Below, piece after piece: positions 35,403 through 43,161 of a DNA stretch of 52,930 nucleotides (position 1 is the first letter of the stretch; every line of letters begins with the position of its first letter). The notes beneath the pieces were generated by a model. It saw only the letters and a program-made list of their open reading frames with translations, searched no databases and had not been told where the DNA came from. Source of the stretch: an uncultured Saccharofermentans sp. (GTDB lineage Bacteria > Bacillota > Clostridia > Saccharofermentanales > Saccharofermentanaceae); assembly GCA_905234715.1 (NCBI GenBank), contig CAJOJI010000003.1, forward strand, positions 1-52,930. Direction: 5' to 3'. The translations under genes were made by a program, and so were the position numbers.

Positions 35403-36605
35403 TCAGAACGGATCGATGACAATATCTTCTGTACCGAGAACACCGGCTTCGACCAGTGACTCTATATCAAGGTCTTTTTCAGCCTCGATTATATCCTCAG
35501 GATGAGGATGTGTCTTCGGATGCTTTGCAACAAACACCGTGCAGCAGTCCTCATAAGGAAGGATAGATGTCTCAAAAGCGCCGATATTTCTTGAAATATC
35601 GCATGTAGCCTGCTTATCGATTCCGATAAGAGGTCTTAAGATAGGCATCTTAACGACTTCGTTTGTTGCTGCGATCGCTTCCATCGTCTGTGAAGCAACC
35701 TGGCCCAGGCTCTCACCTGTGATAAGGCACTTGCAGTCGTTCTTCTGAGCAAGACGCTCTGCTATCTGGAGCATTACGCGGCGCATTGTTACCGTAAGCA
35801 TATCCTGCGGCGAGTGCTTATACAAATCAAGCTGGATCTGTGTAAAGTTAACAATATGAAGTGTCATTCTTCCGGAGAAGCCTGATACGATCTTTGCAAG
35901 GTCGATTACCTTCTGCTTTGCAAGATCGCTCGTATAAGGATATGAGTGGAAATAAACCGCATCCAAAGGCATTCCTCTGGTAGCCATCATGAAACCGGCA
36001 ACAGGGCTGTCGATACCGCCGGACAAAAGGAGCATTCCCTTTGCACAGGATCCGACAGGAAGGCCTCTGTGAGCCATCATCTTGCCTGAATAAACATAAT
36101 TGGATTCACGGATCTCGACATTCAGAATAAAGTCGGGATTCTTGACCTTAACTGAAAGATTCGGGAATTTCTGAAGGATCTGATATCCGAGTTCTTCGCA
36201 GATCTCAGGTGAGGTCATGGGGAAAGTCTTGTTTCCGCGCTTGCTCTCAACCTTGAATGTCGTATAGCCGGGATTGTTTTCGAGAAGTTCCTGAACGCAA
36301 ATAAATGCGTTCTCCTTAATGGACTCAAAGTCTCCCTCAAACTTCCTGGCAAGGCTTACGGAAACGATACCGAAAACCTGGCATACGGCCTTCATTATGG
36401 CTTCAGCCGAAGCCATGGACTGGAAATTCGGGTTATCCTCTTCCTTTGGTTCGATCCAGATCCTGCTCTGGCTCTGATATATCTTCAGATTACCGAATTT
36501 CTTAAGTCTGTACTTAAGGTTGCTCTTAAGCTGGATCTCAAAAGAACCTCTGTTAAGTCCTTTGAGGGTTACCTCACCCATCCTTGCCAAAAGGACATTT
36601 GCCAT
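35403..36605 (-). CDS. thiI: tRNA 4-thiouridine sulfurtransferase ThiI
   Basis: ThiI adenylates tRNA U8 and inserts sulfur to make s4U; in many bacteria it also serves thiazole synthesis. An N-terminal ferredoxin-like/THUMP region (1 to about 170) precedes the PP-loop ATP pyrophosphatase domain, with LLLSGGIDSPVAGFMMATRGM near residue 185 and LITGESLGQVASQTMEAI further on. At 400 aa it lacks the C-terminal rhodanese domain of E. coli ThiI, like the Bacillus protein. GTGAGGA precedes the ATG. The adjacent cysteine desulfurase gene, 10 nt upstream, is the expected sulfur donor. Confidence 0.95.
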   Translation of the reverse strand: MANVLLARMGEVTLKGLNRGSFEIQLKSNLKYRLKKFGNLKIYQSQSRIWIEPKEEDNPNFQSMASAEAIMKAVCQVFGIVSVSLARKFEGDFESIKENAFICVQELLENNPGYTTFKVESKRGNKTFPMTSPEICEELGYQILQKFPNLSVKVKNPDFILNVEIRESNYVYSGKMMAHRGLPVGSCAKGMLLLSGGIDSPVAGFMMATRGMPLDAVYFHSYPYTSDLAKQKVIDLAKIVSGFSGRMTLHIVNFTQIQLDLYKHSPQDMLTVTMRRVMLQIAERLAQKNDCKCLITGESLGQVASQTMEAIAATNEVVKMPILRPLIGIDKQATCDISRNIGAFETSILPYEDCCTVFVAKHPKTHPHPEDIIEAEKDLDIESLVEAGVLGTEDIVIDPF

Positions 36606-36615
36606 ATTTATATCC

Positions 36616-37755
36616 TCACTTCACCAGAAATTGATCGTAAATCTCATCTACACGCTTAATGAACTCAACTGCTTCATCCATAGTATTATACCTGGAGAAA
36701 CTGAGCCTTACAGCGTTTGCGGCAGTCTTCCTGTCAACGCCCATCTCGAGAAGAACATAAGAAACTTTCTTCTGCTTGGCTGAGCAGGCTGATACCGTCG
36801 AAACATATATGTCGTAGATCTCAAGACAATGAAGCATCGTCTCTGATTCAAAACCTTCAAAAGAAACATTCAATACGTAAGGAAGCGAATCGTCAGGAGA
36901 CAGTATCTTTGCGCCTCTTTCAGCAAGTTCTTTACGGAGATAAGAGTTGATCTTCAGGACCTCCGAACGTGCCTCATCGATCTCAGATGACACTTCCTTC
37001 AATGCCGCAAGGAAGGCTCCTGCAAGCACTGGACTCTGGGTACCAGAACGCATACCCTCCTGCTGTCCGCCTCCGAGGATCAAAGGATCGATCTTTACGC
37101 CTTTTCTGATATAAAGAACTCCGTTGCCCTTGACCGAATGGATCTTGTGGCCGGAGAAAGAACACATGTCTGCACCCATGGCTGACAAATTTATGGGCAT
37201 CTTTCCCAATGCCTGAACACAGTCAAGGTAGATTGCAGTATCGGGCGATACAGCTTTAATAGTCTTAGTTATTTCTTCGAAAGGAAGTACGGAACCCGTC
37301 TCATTGTTTACGAGCGTGAAGCATGCCAGGGCAACTCCGCCCTTCTTAAGTTCCTCTTCAAGACTCCCGATAACAGGCTTTCCGTCCATTCCGACCTTAA
37401 CATATCTGATCTCATAGCCGAGCTTGGACAGATACTCAAGACATTCAAGAGTAGCCTTATGCTCCGTCCTTGTGGAGATAACGGCATTTCCCGCACGCTT
37501 GTTGCGGCTCATGTAGCCCTTGATAGCCGTATTGGCACTCTCGGTCGCACATGACGTGAAATATATCTCCTCGGATTTAGCACCGAGAAATTCTGCCGTT
37601 TCTTTCCTGATGCCTTCGTAAAGCTCTGCAGCCTTATTGCCGAGCTTGTGAAGAGCTCCCGGATTTGCGGATAAAGAATCCTCCGTGAGTTCGATAATTC
37701 TGGCCTTTACTGCGTCAGAAACAAAGGTAGTTGCACTGTTATCAAAGTAAATCAT
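36616..37755 (-). CDS. Cysteine desulfurase (NifS/IscS-like)
   Basis: The PLP-dependent enzyme moves sulfur from cysteine onto an active-site persulfide. The PLP-binding Lys204 is in CSFSGHKIHSVKG and the catalytic Cys324 is in YVSTVSACSAKQ. Other family marks are YFDNSATT at the start, TEHKATLEC and NNETGSVLP. The length of 379 aa is typical of the NifZ/IscS class. It precedes thiI by 10 nt, matching the NifZ-ThiI pairing known in Bacillus, where a dedicated desulfurase serves tRNA thiolation. There is no Shine-Dalgarno sequence, and the promoter lies only 8 nt upstream of the ATG. Confidence 0.94.
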   Translation of the reverse strand: MIYFDNSATTFVSDAVKARIIELTEDSLSANPGALHKLGNKAAELYEGIRKETAEFLGAKSEEIYFTSCATESANTAIKGYMSRNKRAGNAVISTRTEHKATLECLEYLSKLGYEIRYVKVGMDGKPVIGSLEEELKKGGVALACFTLVNNETGSVLPFEEITKTIKAVSPDTAIYLDCVQALGKMPINLSAMGADMCSFSGHKIHSVKGNGVLYIRKGVKIDPLILGGGQQEGMRSGTQSPVLAGAFLAALKEVSSEIDEARSEVLKINSYLRKELAERGAKILSPDDSLPYVLNVSFEGFESETMLHCLEIYDIYVSTVSACSAKQKKVSYVLLEMGVDRKTAANAVRLSFSRYNTMDEAVEFIKRVDEIYDQFLVK

Positions 37756-37763
37756 GGATATAC

Positions 37764-37791
37764 ATTATATATTAGCGGGCTTATTACGCAA
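37764..37791 (-). promoter_or_regulatory. Promoter of the desulfurase-thiI unit, giving a near-leaderless mRNA
   Basis: The minus strand has TTGCGT, 16 bases, TATAAT. Only 8 bases (GTATATCC) separate the -10 from the ATG, so transcription should start at or within 2 nt of the start codon. This agrees with the lack of a ribosome binding site. Confidence 0.55.
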
Positions 37792-37835
37792 CTGACAATT
37801 TGGCATATGTCCGCATAGAATGGCACTTCCGTCAG

Positions 37836-38081
37836 TTACCATTTACCATAAGGGCACTTTCCTTTCCTGGTGGCTGCCCTTATCTCAACATAGCAGCCGC
37901 AGGCAAGGCATGTTCCCTGATTGATCTTTTCGCACTCTTTGCAGATCCCTAGCCTTTTGGATGTTGTCTCATCAGAAACAAGCTCTTCCGGGGGAAGAGC
38001 TTGGATTCCTTCAACAATGATCTTTTCGTATTGTTCTCTGCTGAAATCTTTAAGAAGACAGCGCGTGCAGAACTTCGGCAT
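37836..38081 (-). CDS. Small Cys-rich protein, DUF6171-like
   Basis: The 81-residue protein has eight cysteines in CxxC-like pairs (FCTRC, ICKECEK, CLACGCYVEIRAA, CPYGKW). The order and the ACGCYVEIRAA block resemble the DUF6171 family of small putative zinc-binding proteins. I base this on memory of the family. The function is unknown. The ATG is two bases after the GH51 stop (TGATAATG), so it is cotranscribed with the arabinofuranosidase gene. Such small proteins often follow carbohydrate genes in Clostridia only by chance. Confidence 0.8.
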   Translation of the reverse strand: MPKFCTRCLLKDFSREQYEKIIVEGIQALPPEELVSDETTSKRLGICKECEKINQGTCLACGCYVEIRAATRKGKCPYGKW

Positions 38082-38083
38082 TA

Positions 38084-39595
38084 TCAGATCTCTACTTCGA
38101 TATGCATTACGCTTGATGCGGGGATCTTGAAGCTGAGCTTGTCGCCTTCGAAGCTTATGCCGTCGAAAGCCTTCTCGCTTACCACGTCAGGTTCATCGAA
38201 CGTATTGTGGTCGTCCATCTTGCCGCCTACGACAGTCGCCTTAACGGACTTGATGCTGTTGCCCATGAGCGTGCTGCTTACATCGTAAGCTTCAGAGCAA
38301 GAGAGGTTGCCCAATGTAATATGGATCTTGCCGTCCTTATCCTTGGATACTGACTCATGGAGATTAGGTACCATGTACTGATCCTCTAGTCCGATCTTAT
38401 CCGTATTAACAGAGCTCTCTACCAATGTGCCGTCCTGATGGCAGCTGAACATCTTGAAGACATAGTATGTAGGAGTCTTGATCATCTTGTTGCCTTCTGT
38501 GAGGATAACTGCCTGAAGGACGTTTACAAGCTGTGCGATGTTAGCCATCTTGACTCTCTTGCAGTGCTTATTGAAGATGTTGAGGTTGATACAAGCAATG
38601 AGAGCATCTCTTATCGTGTTCTGCTGATAGAGGAATCCGGGGTTGGTTCCTTCCTCAACGTCATACCATGTGCCCCACTCGTCTACCATAAGACCGATCC
38701 TGCAGTCGGGATCGTATCTGTCCATGATTGCGGAATGCTTCTCGATGAACTCTTCCATTGCAAATGTCTTTGCAAGAGTCATGTACCATTCCTTGTCGTT
38801 GAATCCTGTTGCGCTACCCTTGTGATCCCAGTCATAAGGAAGTGTGTAGTAATGAAGCGTAAGACCATCCATGTAACCGAAGTTCTGAGGGAAAGAACCC
38901 TGCTGTCTGAAGCACTCTCTCAAGAGTGTCTCTGTCCAGTTATAGTCCTTATCGGTAGGGCCTACCGCGAGTTTCTTGATCTTCTCGTTCTGATCGTAGT
39001 TCTTAACGAATGTCTGATACTGCTTATAGAGGTTTGCATAGTACTCGGGGACCATGTTTCCGCCGCATCCCCAAGTCTCGTTTCCTACAGCAAAATAATC
39101 AACAGTCCAGGGCTTCTCCCTGCCGTTTGCTCTTCTGAGGTCTGCCATGGGAGACACACCGTCAAAGGTCATGTACTCTACCCATTCGCTCATCTCACGG
39201 ACAGTGCCGCTGCCGACATTTCCATTGATGTAAGTCTTGCATCCGAGCTGCTCGGCAAGTTCCATGAACTCGTGTGTACCGAAGCTGTTGTCCTCAGTAA
39301 CGCCGCCCCAGTTAGTATTGATCATCTTCTTACGGTTTTCCTTGGGACCGATGCCGTCCTTCCAGTGATACTCGTCTGCAAAGCATCCGCCCGGCCAGCG
39401 CAGAACGGGGATCTTCATCTCCTTGAGCGCCTCAACGACGTCATTACGCATACCATTTGTATTAGGAATATCGGAGTTCTCTCCGACATAGATACCTTCA
39501 TAGATGCATCTTCCGAGATGCTCTGAAAAATGTCCCTGGATCTCAGGGTTGATGTGGCCTATTTCTTTTTCTGTGTTGATGAAAAGATTGTACAT
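38084..39595 (-). CDS. abfA: Alpha-N-arabinofuranosidase, glycoside hydrolase family 51
   Basis: The enzyme removes alpha-L-arabinofuranose side chains from arabinan or arabinoxylan oligosaccharides. The GH51 start [24 protein letters not shown], the [19 protein letters not shown] block, the acid/base Glu173 in [12 protein letters not shown] and the nucleophile Glu306 in LMVDEWGTW are all visible. There is no signal peptide, so it acts in the cytoplasm on imported oligosaccharides. The length of 503 aa is usual. GAGAGG precedes the ATG. It is the last chromosomal gene before the integrated element. Confidence 0.95.
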   Translation of the reverse strand: MYNLFINTEKEIGHINPEIQGHFSEHLGRCIYEGIYVGENSDIPNTNGMRNDVVEALKEMKIPVLRWPGGCFADEYHWKDGIGPKENRKKMINTNWGGVTEDNSFGTHEFMELAEQLGCKTYINGNVGSGTVREMSEWVEYMTFDGVSPMADLRRANGREKPWTVDYFAVGNETWGCGGNMVPEYYANLYKQYQTFVKNYDQNEKIKKLAVGPTDKDYNWTETLLRECFRQQGSFPQNFGYMDGLTLHYYTLPYDWDHKGSATGFNDKEWYMTLAKTFAMEEFIEKHSAIMDRYDPDCRIGLMVDEWGTWYDVEEGTNPGFLYQQNTIRDALIACINLNIFNKHCKRVKMANIAQLVNVLQAVILTEGNKMIKTPTYYVFKMFSCHQDGTLVESSVNTDKIGLEDQYMVPNLHESVSKDKDGKIHITLGNLSCSEAYDVSSTLMGNSIKSVKATVVGGKMDDHNTFDEPDVVSEKAFDGISFEGDKLSFKIPASSVMHIEVEI

Positions 39596-39617
39596 AGGGG
39601 ACCTCTCTATAGTCAGA

Positions 39618-39646
39618 ATAGTAAAAGTATAACTTTTTTACTTTTG
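39618..39646 (-). promoter_or_regulatory. Inverted repeat upstream of abfA, possible operator
   Basis: AGTAAAAG-TATAA-CTTTTTTACT is a near-palindrome about 25 nt upstream of the abfA start. Within it TATACT (minus strand) could be a -10 box, so a repressor bound here would block transcription. No regulator gene is adjacent; an AraR/LacI-type protein would be expected from the function. This is inference. Confidence 0.3.
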
Positions 39647-39699
39647 CGATAATACCCTTCAATCGTCACATAATTACCCGACAAATTTTTAATCCTGCA

Positions 39700-39739
39700 A
39701 AAATATTAATACCCTTCGTTCTATAAGTGAACAAAGGGC
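39700..39739 (-). terminator. Terminator hairpin following the tRNA relic
   Basis: On the minus strand GCCCTTTGTTC-ACTTATA-GAACGAAGGGT is followed by ATTAATATTTTT. It lies 10 nt after the CCA of the tRNA-like fragment, exactly where the terminator of an intact tRNA gene would be. This supports the idea that the fragment is the displaced 3' end of a chromosomal tRNA gene. Confidence 0.65.
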
Positions 39740-39748
39740 ATTGTATTT

Positions 39749-39776
39749 TGGTGCAGATGGCGGGACATAACCCCAC
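39749..39776 (-). other. tRNA 3'-end fragment (probable tRNA-Leu), putative attachment site of the integrated element
   Basis: The minus strand reads GTGGG-GTTATGT-CCCGC-CATCTGC-A-CCA: a 5-bp T-stem with 7-base loop, a 7-base acceptor strand, discriminator and CCA, with exact tRNA spacing. No matching 5' half lies on either side. The T-loop lacks the TTC consensus, so it is not a working gene. A tRNA whose acceptor starts GCAGATG would fit; tRNA-Leu is my guess. Elements that integrate at tRNA 3' ends leave such a fragment at their distal border, with chromosome on the CCA side. Here the CCA side is abfA and the other side is the mobile region, as predicted. Confidence 0.55.
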
Positions 39777-39831
39777 AAAAAACGCGTTATCGAAAACATC
39801 AATAAAATCAAGGTTTTCACGGTTTAAGCAA

Positions 39832-39880
39832 TGGTAAATTTTCGCAACTTACCAAAAACTTACCAAAAATTTACCAAAAT
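39832..39880 (+). repeat. Cluster of 11-bp repeats (CTTACCAAAAA) next to the att site
   Basis: CTTACCAAAAA occurs at 39848-39858 and 39859-39869, with a variant TTTACCAAAAT at 39870-39880, all head to tail. An inverted copy, TGGTAAATTTT, is at 39832-39842. A tandem array plus one inverted copy about 60 nt from an att core fits arm-type binding sites for a tyrosine recombinase or its excisionase. Iterons of a replication origin are the alternative. Confidence 0.6.
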
Positions 39881-39919
39881 AGTTTATTGATGAACAAAAT
39901 CAAAAAGGAGTCTGACACT

Positions 39920-39950
39920 CATGACCGGATCACTCCGGTCATGTTTTTTT
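39920..39950 (+). terminator. Plus-strand intrinsic terminator with no gene upstream
   Basis: CATGACCGGA-TCAC-TCCGGTCATG followed by TTTTTTT is a strong terminator. The nearest plus-strand sequence upstream is the repeat cluster, and no ORF of size precedes it. AAGGAG sits just upstream of its ATG, but the reading frame is not gene-like. Confidence 0.8.
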
Positions 39951-39983
39951 GTTCCGATTTTACAATCTAGAAAAACGCATATT

Positions 39984-40028
39984 GCCACCCTCTTCAGTGT
40001 TCATTTTAGGGTGGCGTTTACTTTATTC
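39984..40028 (+). terminator. Second plus-strand hairpin terminator
   Basis: GCCACCCT-CTTCAGTGTTCATTTT-AGGGTGGC followed by GTTTACTTTATT. It lies 35 nt after the first terminator and just ahead of the accessory genes. The rest of the 39596-40057 gap is AT-rich and holds no other gene. Confidence 0.6.
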
Positions 40029-40057
40029 AATTAAAGAATGACTGATTGGAGGATTTT

Positions 40058-40453
40058 ATGACTTTTAAGAACAGAAAACATGCAGAAAGATTCTTTATAA
40101 CAGTGGATGACCAAAAACTGATGGAATCTAATGAGCCAGAACTCATGGCTTCTGTCTATCTACCCACCTGTTACAAAAGAGTTTGGAAACACTTTGAAAA
40201 TGCTCTTAACAAGAAAAACGGCATCAAACCTGAAGTTTTTGAGAACTTCGTACCCCAAAACGCTTCAGAACAAGCAATTGTTACTGCTGCTTATGATTTG
40301 TATTTCTTTGGAGACTGTATAAATCTTACAGATTTAACTGATAGAGATATGGTTCCTGACAGTGCTTTCCTGGCTATCTGTAATGCAATCGGTTATCTCA
40401 GATACGGATTCAAGTCCACCACGAATATATCTGCAGTCACAAATTACGACTAA
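40058..40453 (+). CDS. DUF6075-like hypothetical protein of mobile elements
   Basis: The 131-aa protein begins MTFKNRKHAERFF and contains YFFGDCINLTDLTDRDMVPDSAFLAICNAIGYLRYG. The KHAERF start and the short alpha-helical layout resemble the DUF6075 family common on conjugative elements of gut Clostridia. I base this on memory of the family. GGAGG lies five bases upstream of ATG 40058, so the TTG chosen by the track is not used. The function is unknown. It is the first gene of the element on this side. Confidence 0.75.
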   Translation: MTFKNRKHAERFFITVDDQKLMESNEPELMASVYLPTCYKRVWKHFENALNKKNGIKPEVFENFVPQNASEQAIVTAAYDLYFFGDCINLTDLTDRDMVPDSAFLAICNAIGYLRYGFKSTTNISAVTNYD

Positions 40454-40484
40454 ATAAATATAAGTATATTAAAGGAGACACAAT

Positions 40485-40802
40485 ATGCCCACTATGCGCA
40501 GAATCCTCGGAAAGCGAGGAAGAACTACTATTCCATTCGAATTTAGACAGATTTTGGACCTAAAACATAATGACGTCCTTACTTTTGCTATGAACGATGA
40601 CAAAACATGTGTCGTTATTACCAAAGAAAAGATCTGTACTGACTGCATCAAATATGTTCCATACGGAAAAGATATCTCTCTTGATGATTTTCTTTCCAAG
40701 ATGAACAGGGACGAGATGCTCCAGACCATAGCAGCCTTATCCAAGGCTCTTGTCAGCAAGGAGGATAGACATGAGGCTCAAGATTTATCAGATCGATCAT
40801 AA
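40485..40802 (+). CDS. AbrB/SpoVT-type DNA-binding protein
   Basis: The N-terminal RRILGKRGRTTIPFEFRQILDLKHNDVLTFAM is the swapped-hairpin AbrB fold (G-R-x-T-IP-x-x-R-x-x-L). The remaining residues have a charged region ending in helices (DEMLQTIAALSKALVSKEDR). Such small proteins act as transcription regulators or antitoxins. No toxin gene is recognised next to it. AGGAG precedes the ATG. Its 3' end overlaps the next gene by 32 nt in another frame. Confidence 0.8.
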   Translation: MPTMRRILGKRGRTTIPFEFRQILDLKHNDVLTFAMNDDKTCVVITKEKICTDCIKYVPYGKDISLDDFLSKMNRDEMLQTIAALSKALVSKEDRHEAQDLSDRS

Positions 40803-41430
40803 CAAAGATACCGACAGAAAGCGGTTTGAGCCGTTTGAGCGGATTGATAAGGTGGATCCTACCATATATCGCAAAGTTTTTGATGCTGAAGCCGAAGCAA
40901 AAGACCTGGAAAGTTCCTTTGTCTTATTCAATATTGAAGGCCATCCTCTTCTGAACGGTGCATCCATGTCAGTATCAGACATTGTTATTACGGAAAACGG
41001 AGCATTTTATTGCGACTCATATGGTTTTAAGCCTGTTGAATTTGACGAATCACAGGCAGATGCGTCCGATATGATCAGGGTTTTATACGTACAACCGCAC
41101 GAAAAACCTTATGAGGCCGAGATTCCAAACACTCTTGAAGCAAAGCAAAAAGCGGTAGGCGGTCTCATAGAATTTGTCTACAACACAGACGAGACGGCAC
41201 TCGTTTGTGATGAAGAGGCCAAGCTCAAATGCAAAGAAGGTAATCGGTACTTGGACGGCGGTGGCATTATCGCTGGAAACTTCCTTGTAGTCGGCTTAGG
41301 CGAAGAGGACTGCAGATCCTTAAATGATGAGGAAATTCAGAAATATATGAATAAATATGCTGAAGCTCCCAATATTGACGATGAAGAAACAGCTGCAGAT
41401 GTTGGCTTCAAATTCATAGGTTTCATGTAA
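40771..41430 (+). CDS. YodL domain fused to a DUF3846 domain
   Basis: Residues 1 to about 95 (MRLKIYQIDHNKDTDRKRFEPFERI, then NIEGHPLLNGASMSVSDIVITENGAFYCDSYGF) match the YodL domain. Residues about 105 to 205 (MIRVLYVQPHEKPYEAEI, TLEAKQKAVGG, GNRYLDGGGIIAGNFLVVG) match DUF3846. Both families are typical of mobile elements in Firmicutes and both are of unknown function. The ATG at 40771 has AAGGAGG six bases upstream and is chosen over the track's start seven codons earlier. It overlaps the AbrB-like gene, so the two are coupled. Confidence 0.85.
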   Translation: MRLKIYQIDHNKDTDRKRFEPFERIDKVDPTIYRKVFDAEAEAKDLESSFVLFNIEGHPLLNGASMSVSDIVITENGAFYCDSYGFKPVEFDESQADASDMIRVLYVQPHEKPYEAEIPNTLEAKQKAVGGLIEFVYNTDETALVCDEEAKLKCKEGNRYLDGGGIIAGNFLVVGLGEEDCRSLNDEEIQKYMNKYAEAPNIDDEETAADVGFKFIGFM

Positions 41431-41446
41431 TAAGGAGGAAATCAAC

Positions 41447-41938
41447 ATGACAAACACAATGACACCCAGTGTAAGGGCTAAGATAACATGGTTAAACGAT
41501 GACCCTGCAGGAGCAAAGAAAGCATCTGCGTCCATTACTATAGCAAATGCCTTTCAGGTTCACGGATTAGGCATTGTAGAGGGGCCAAAAGGTCTGTTTT
41601 TATCAATGCCCCAGAGGCAGACCAAAGACAAAGATGGATCCAAGAAATACGTTGAGATCGCACATCCTGTCACAGCAGAAATGCGAAAAGCCATTAATGA
41701 TGCGGTTTTCGATGCATATTCTCAGACTTTGGCAATGTCGAATCAGTACAAAACAGACTTTCAGAAGAATCCTGGCCCTGATGAGAGCAATTCTTCCGCG
41801 GAGTCAGCTAAGGACAATTCCCTTCCCTTCGAAGTCACATCTGATAATACAAGCGATTTTCCGGATGATGACCCGGAAGAGTCTGATGAAGAGTCCGAAG
41901 ATGATGTCCAAGCCCCAATAATGGGACAGTTTGCGTAA
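41447..41938 (+). CDS. SpoVG-family protein with an acidic tail
   Basis: Residues 30 to 90 (ASASITIANAFQVHGLGIVEGPKGLFLSMPQRQT, EIAHPVTAEMRKAI) form the SpoVG domain, an RNA/DNA-binding regulator first known from sporulation and septation. The last 60 residues are acidic and disordered (DDDPEESDEESEDD). Element-borne SpoVG copies are common in Clostridia. Whether it regulates host or element genes is not known. TAAGGAGG precedes the ATG by eight bases. It is the fourth gene of the accessory run. Confidence 0.9.
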   Translation: MTNTMTPSVRAKITWLNDDPAGAKKASASITIANAFQVHGLGIVEGPKGLFLSMPQRQTKDKDGSKKYVEIAHPVTAEMRKAINDAVFDAYSQTLAMSNQYKTDFQKNPGPDESNSSAESAKDNSLPFEVTSDNTSDFPDDDPEESDEESEDDVQAPIMGQFA

Positions 41939-42016
41939 ACGGAGCCTAAATATGTGGACATTCTGATAAAAAGCTAGTAAATTGCAAGTAACAACCATAT
42001 ACAGGAGGTCACGGCC

Positions 42017-43045
42017 ATGAAGACTTTTAGGGTTATGCCTAAAGTCTTGATCGCAGCTTTGATCCTCGTAATAGCCGGTTGCAATAATCAGAGTGTCACA
42101 GAAATCCAGGAAAACGGCTTCGAGATTACAGAGTCATCGATTGAGACAACACTAGGCGAATACAACGTTGACAAGACAAAAGAAGCTAATGTGGCAAACA
42201 CTATTCCAAAAAACAATACACTTGGAACTAATGACATAGCCGCAAATCCTACCATCTCAACTGATGACTCTGCGCCTGTCCCGAGTGTTGCAGAAAAAGA
42301 CGTTGGTACAACACCATACAAAGATGATTCAAATAGCGGTTCAGATCATGTTGGATCACAAACGACAGCCAGCCCCACTTCAAAGCCAACAATGACAGGT
42401 GATACGGTCAATCCGACCAGTACGCCTAAACCAATAACATCAAACTCTCCTACCCCGACATTGAAACCAACGTCGACTCCTAAACCGACTTCTAATCCGA
42501 AAGCTACAAGTACGCCGACGCCAAAGCCGACTGCAACATCAACACCCAAACCTGCTGCAACAAACACCCCGAAACCGACGGCAACTCCTACGCCTAGAGC
42601 TACGGCTACACCTAAGCCGACTGCTTCTCCGACACCAAGGCCTACGAATACGCCTACACCCAAACCGACGGCGACACCTACTCCGGAACCGATCGTCACG
42701 CCGACGCCAGAACCTACGGCTACACCTACGCCGGAGCCAACTGCGACTCCGACACCTGTGCCTGACCCTGATCCTGTAGCTGCGATCGTTGAAGTCAATT
42801 ACACGGTCAGCGGTTATGACGATGACGGCAACGGAGACTTCGTTAAAGTGACCTTTACCAGAGAATACGTTGTTCAGCCGCTTTCAGACACGGAATATCA
42901 TTCATACAATCCCTACGATTATGTTCTCTACGACTATCAGGAGGATATTGACGGTCTGTATGCGGAGTTCTACAGCGTATATCCTATGGGTGTCGTTTCA
43001 GGGTACTCTTCTTCACCGCACATCATCGGCTTTGTCGATGACTGA
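42017..43045 (+). CDS. Secreted lipoprotein with a long Thr/Pro repeat stalk
   Basis: The signal peptide ends LILVIAGCNN (lipobox, Cys22). Residues 45 to 110 are Ser/Asp-rich. A stalk of about 110 residues follows, built from TPTPKPT-like repeats, and then a C-terminal domain of about 90 residues with EVNYTVSGYDDDGNGDFVKVTFTREYVV. The domain is not recognised. The Pro/Thr stalk would carry this domain across the wall. GGAGG precedes the ATG. The coding DNA of the stalk is a run of similar 18-30 nt units with varied codons, so replication slippage is not severe. Two terminators follow. Confidence 0.82.
   Translation: MKTFRVMPKVLIAALILVIAGCNNQSVTEIQENGFEITESSIETTLGEYNVDKTKEANVANTIPKNNTLGTNDIAANPTISTDDSAPVPSVAEKDVGTTPYKDDSNSGSDHVGSQTTASPTSKPTMTGDTVNPTSTPKPITSNSPTPTLKPTSTPKPTSNPKATSTPTPKPTATSTPKPAATNTPKPTATPTPRATATPKPTASPTPRPTNTPTPKPTATPTPEPIVTPTPEPTATPTPEPTATPTPVPDPDPVAAIVEVNYTVSGYDDDGNGDFVKVTFTREYVVQPLSDTEYHSYNPYDYVLYDYQEDIDGLYAEFYSVYPMGVVSGYSSSPHIIGFVDD
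42414..42768 (+). repeat. Thr/Pro coding repeats
   Basis: The sequence repeats ACxCCxAAxCCxACx units encoding PTPKPT-like motifs. The reverse strand shows an apparent 150-aa ORF of Gly and Val, which is only a shadow. Confidence 0.85.
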
Positions 43046-43057
43046 TCAAAAGCTTAT

Positions 43058-43092
43058 AAGTCCCGGCCGCTACAGACCGGGACTTATTCATT
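43058..43092 (+). terminator. Intrinsic terminator after the stalk lipoprotein
   Basis: AAGTCCCGG-CCGCTACAGA-CCGGGACTT is followed by ATTCATT. A second, better terminator lies 14 nt downstream. Confidence 0.7.
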
Positions 43093-43105
43093 AAACCCAA
43101 AGTAA

Positions 43106-43138
43106 ACCTCGCAATCTTTTGCGGGGTCTTTTTATTTC
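43106..43138 (+). terminator. Second intrinsic terminator ahead of the surface protein
   Basis: ACCTCGCAA-TCT-TTTGCGGGGT is followed by CTTTTTATTT. With the preceding hairpin it insulates the surface-protein gene from upstream transcription. The surface-protein promoter must then lie in the 23 nt before its ribosome binding site or in read-through; I see no clear one. Confidence 0.75.
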
Positions 43139-43161
43139 CAGAAAACAAGGAGGAAATCAGA

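Noticed and set aside
34387-35505. 372-aa plus-strand ORF opposite the AIR-synthase-like gene
   Set aside because: It is antisense to a well-supported PurM-like gene with a strong ribosome binding site and has no recognisable motifs.
38438-39526. 362-aa plus-strand ORF opposite abfA
   Set aside because: It is antisense to a clear GH51 enzyme and is Cys/Leu/Val rich as expected from a shadow frame.
39776-39840. 5' half of the tRNA next to the relic
   Set aside because: No acceptor, D-arm or anticodon arm can be found here; only the 3' segment is present.
42346-42798. 150-aa minus-strand Gly/Val repeat ORF
   Set aside because: It is the reverse strand of the Thr/Pro stalk repeats of the lipoprotein.
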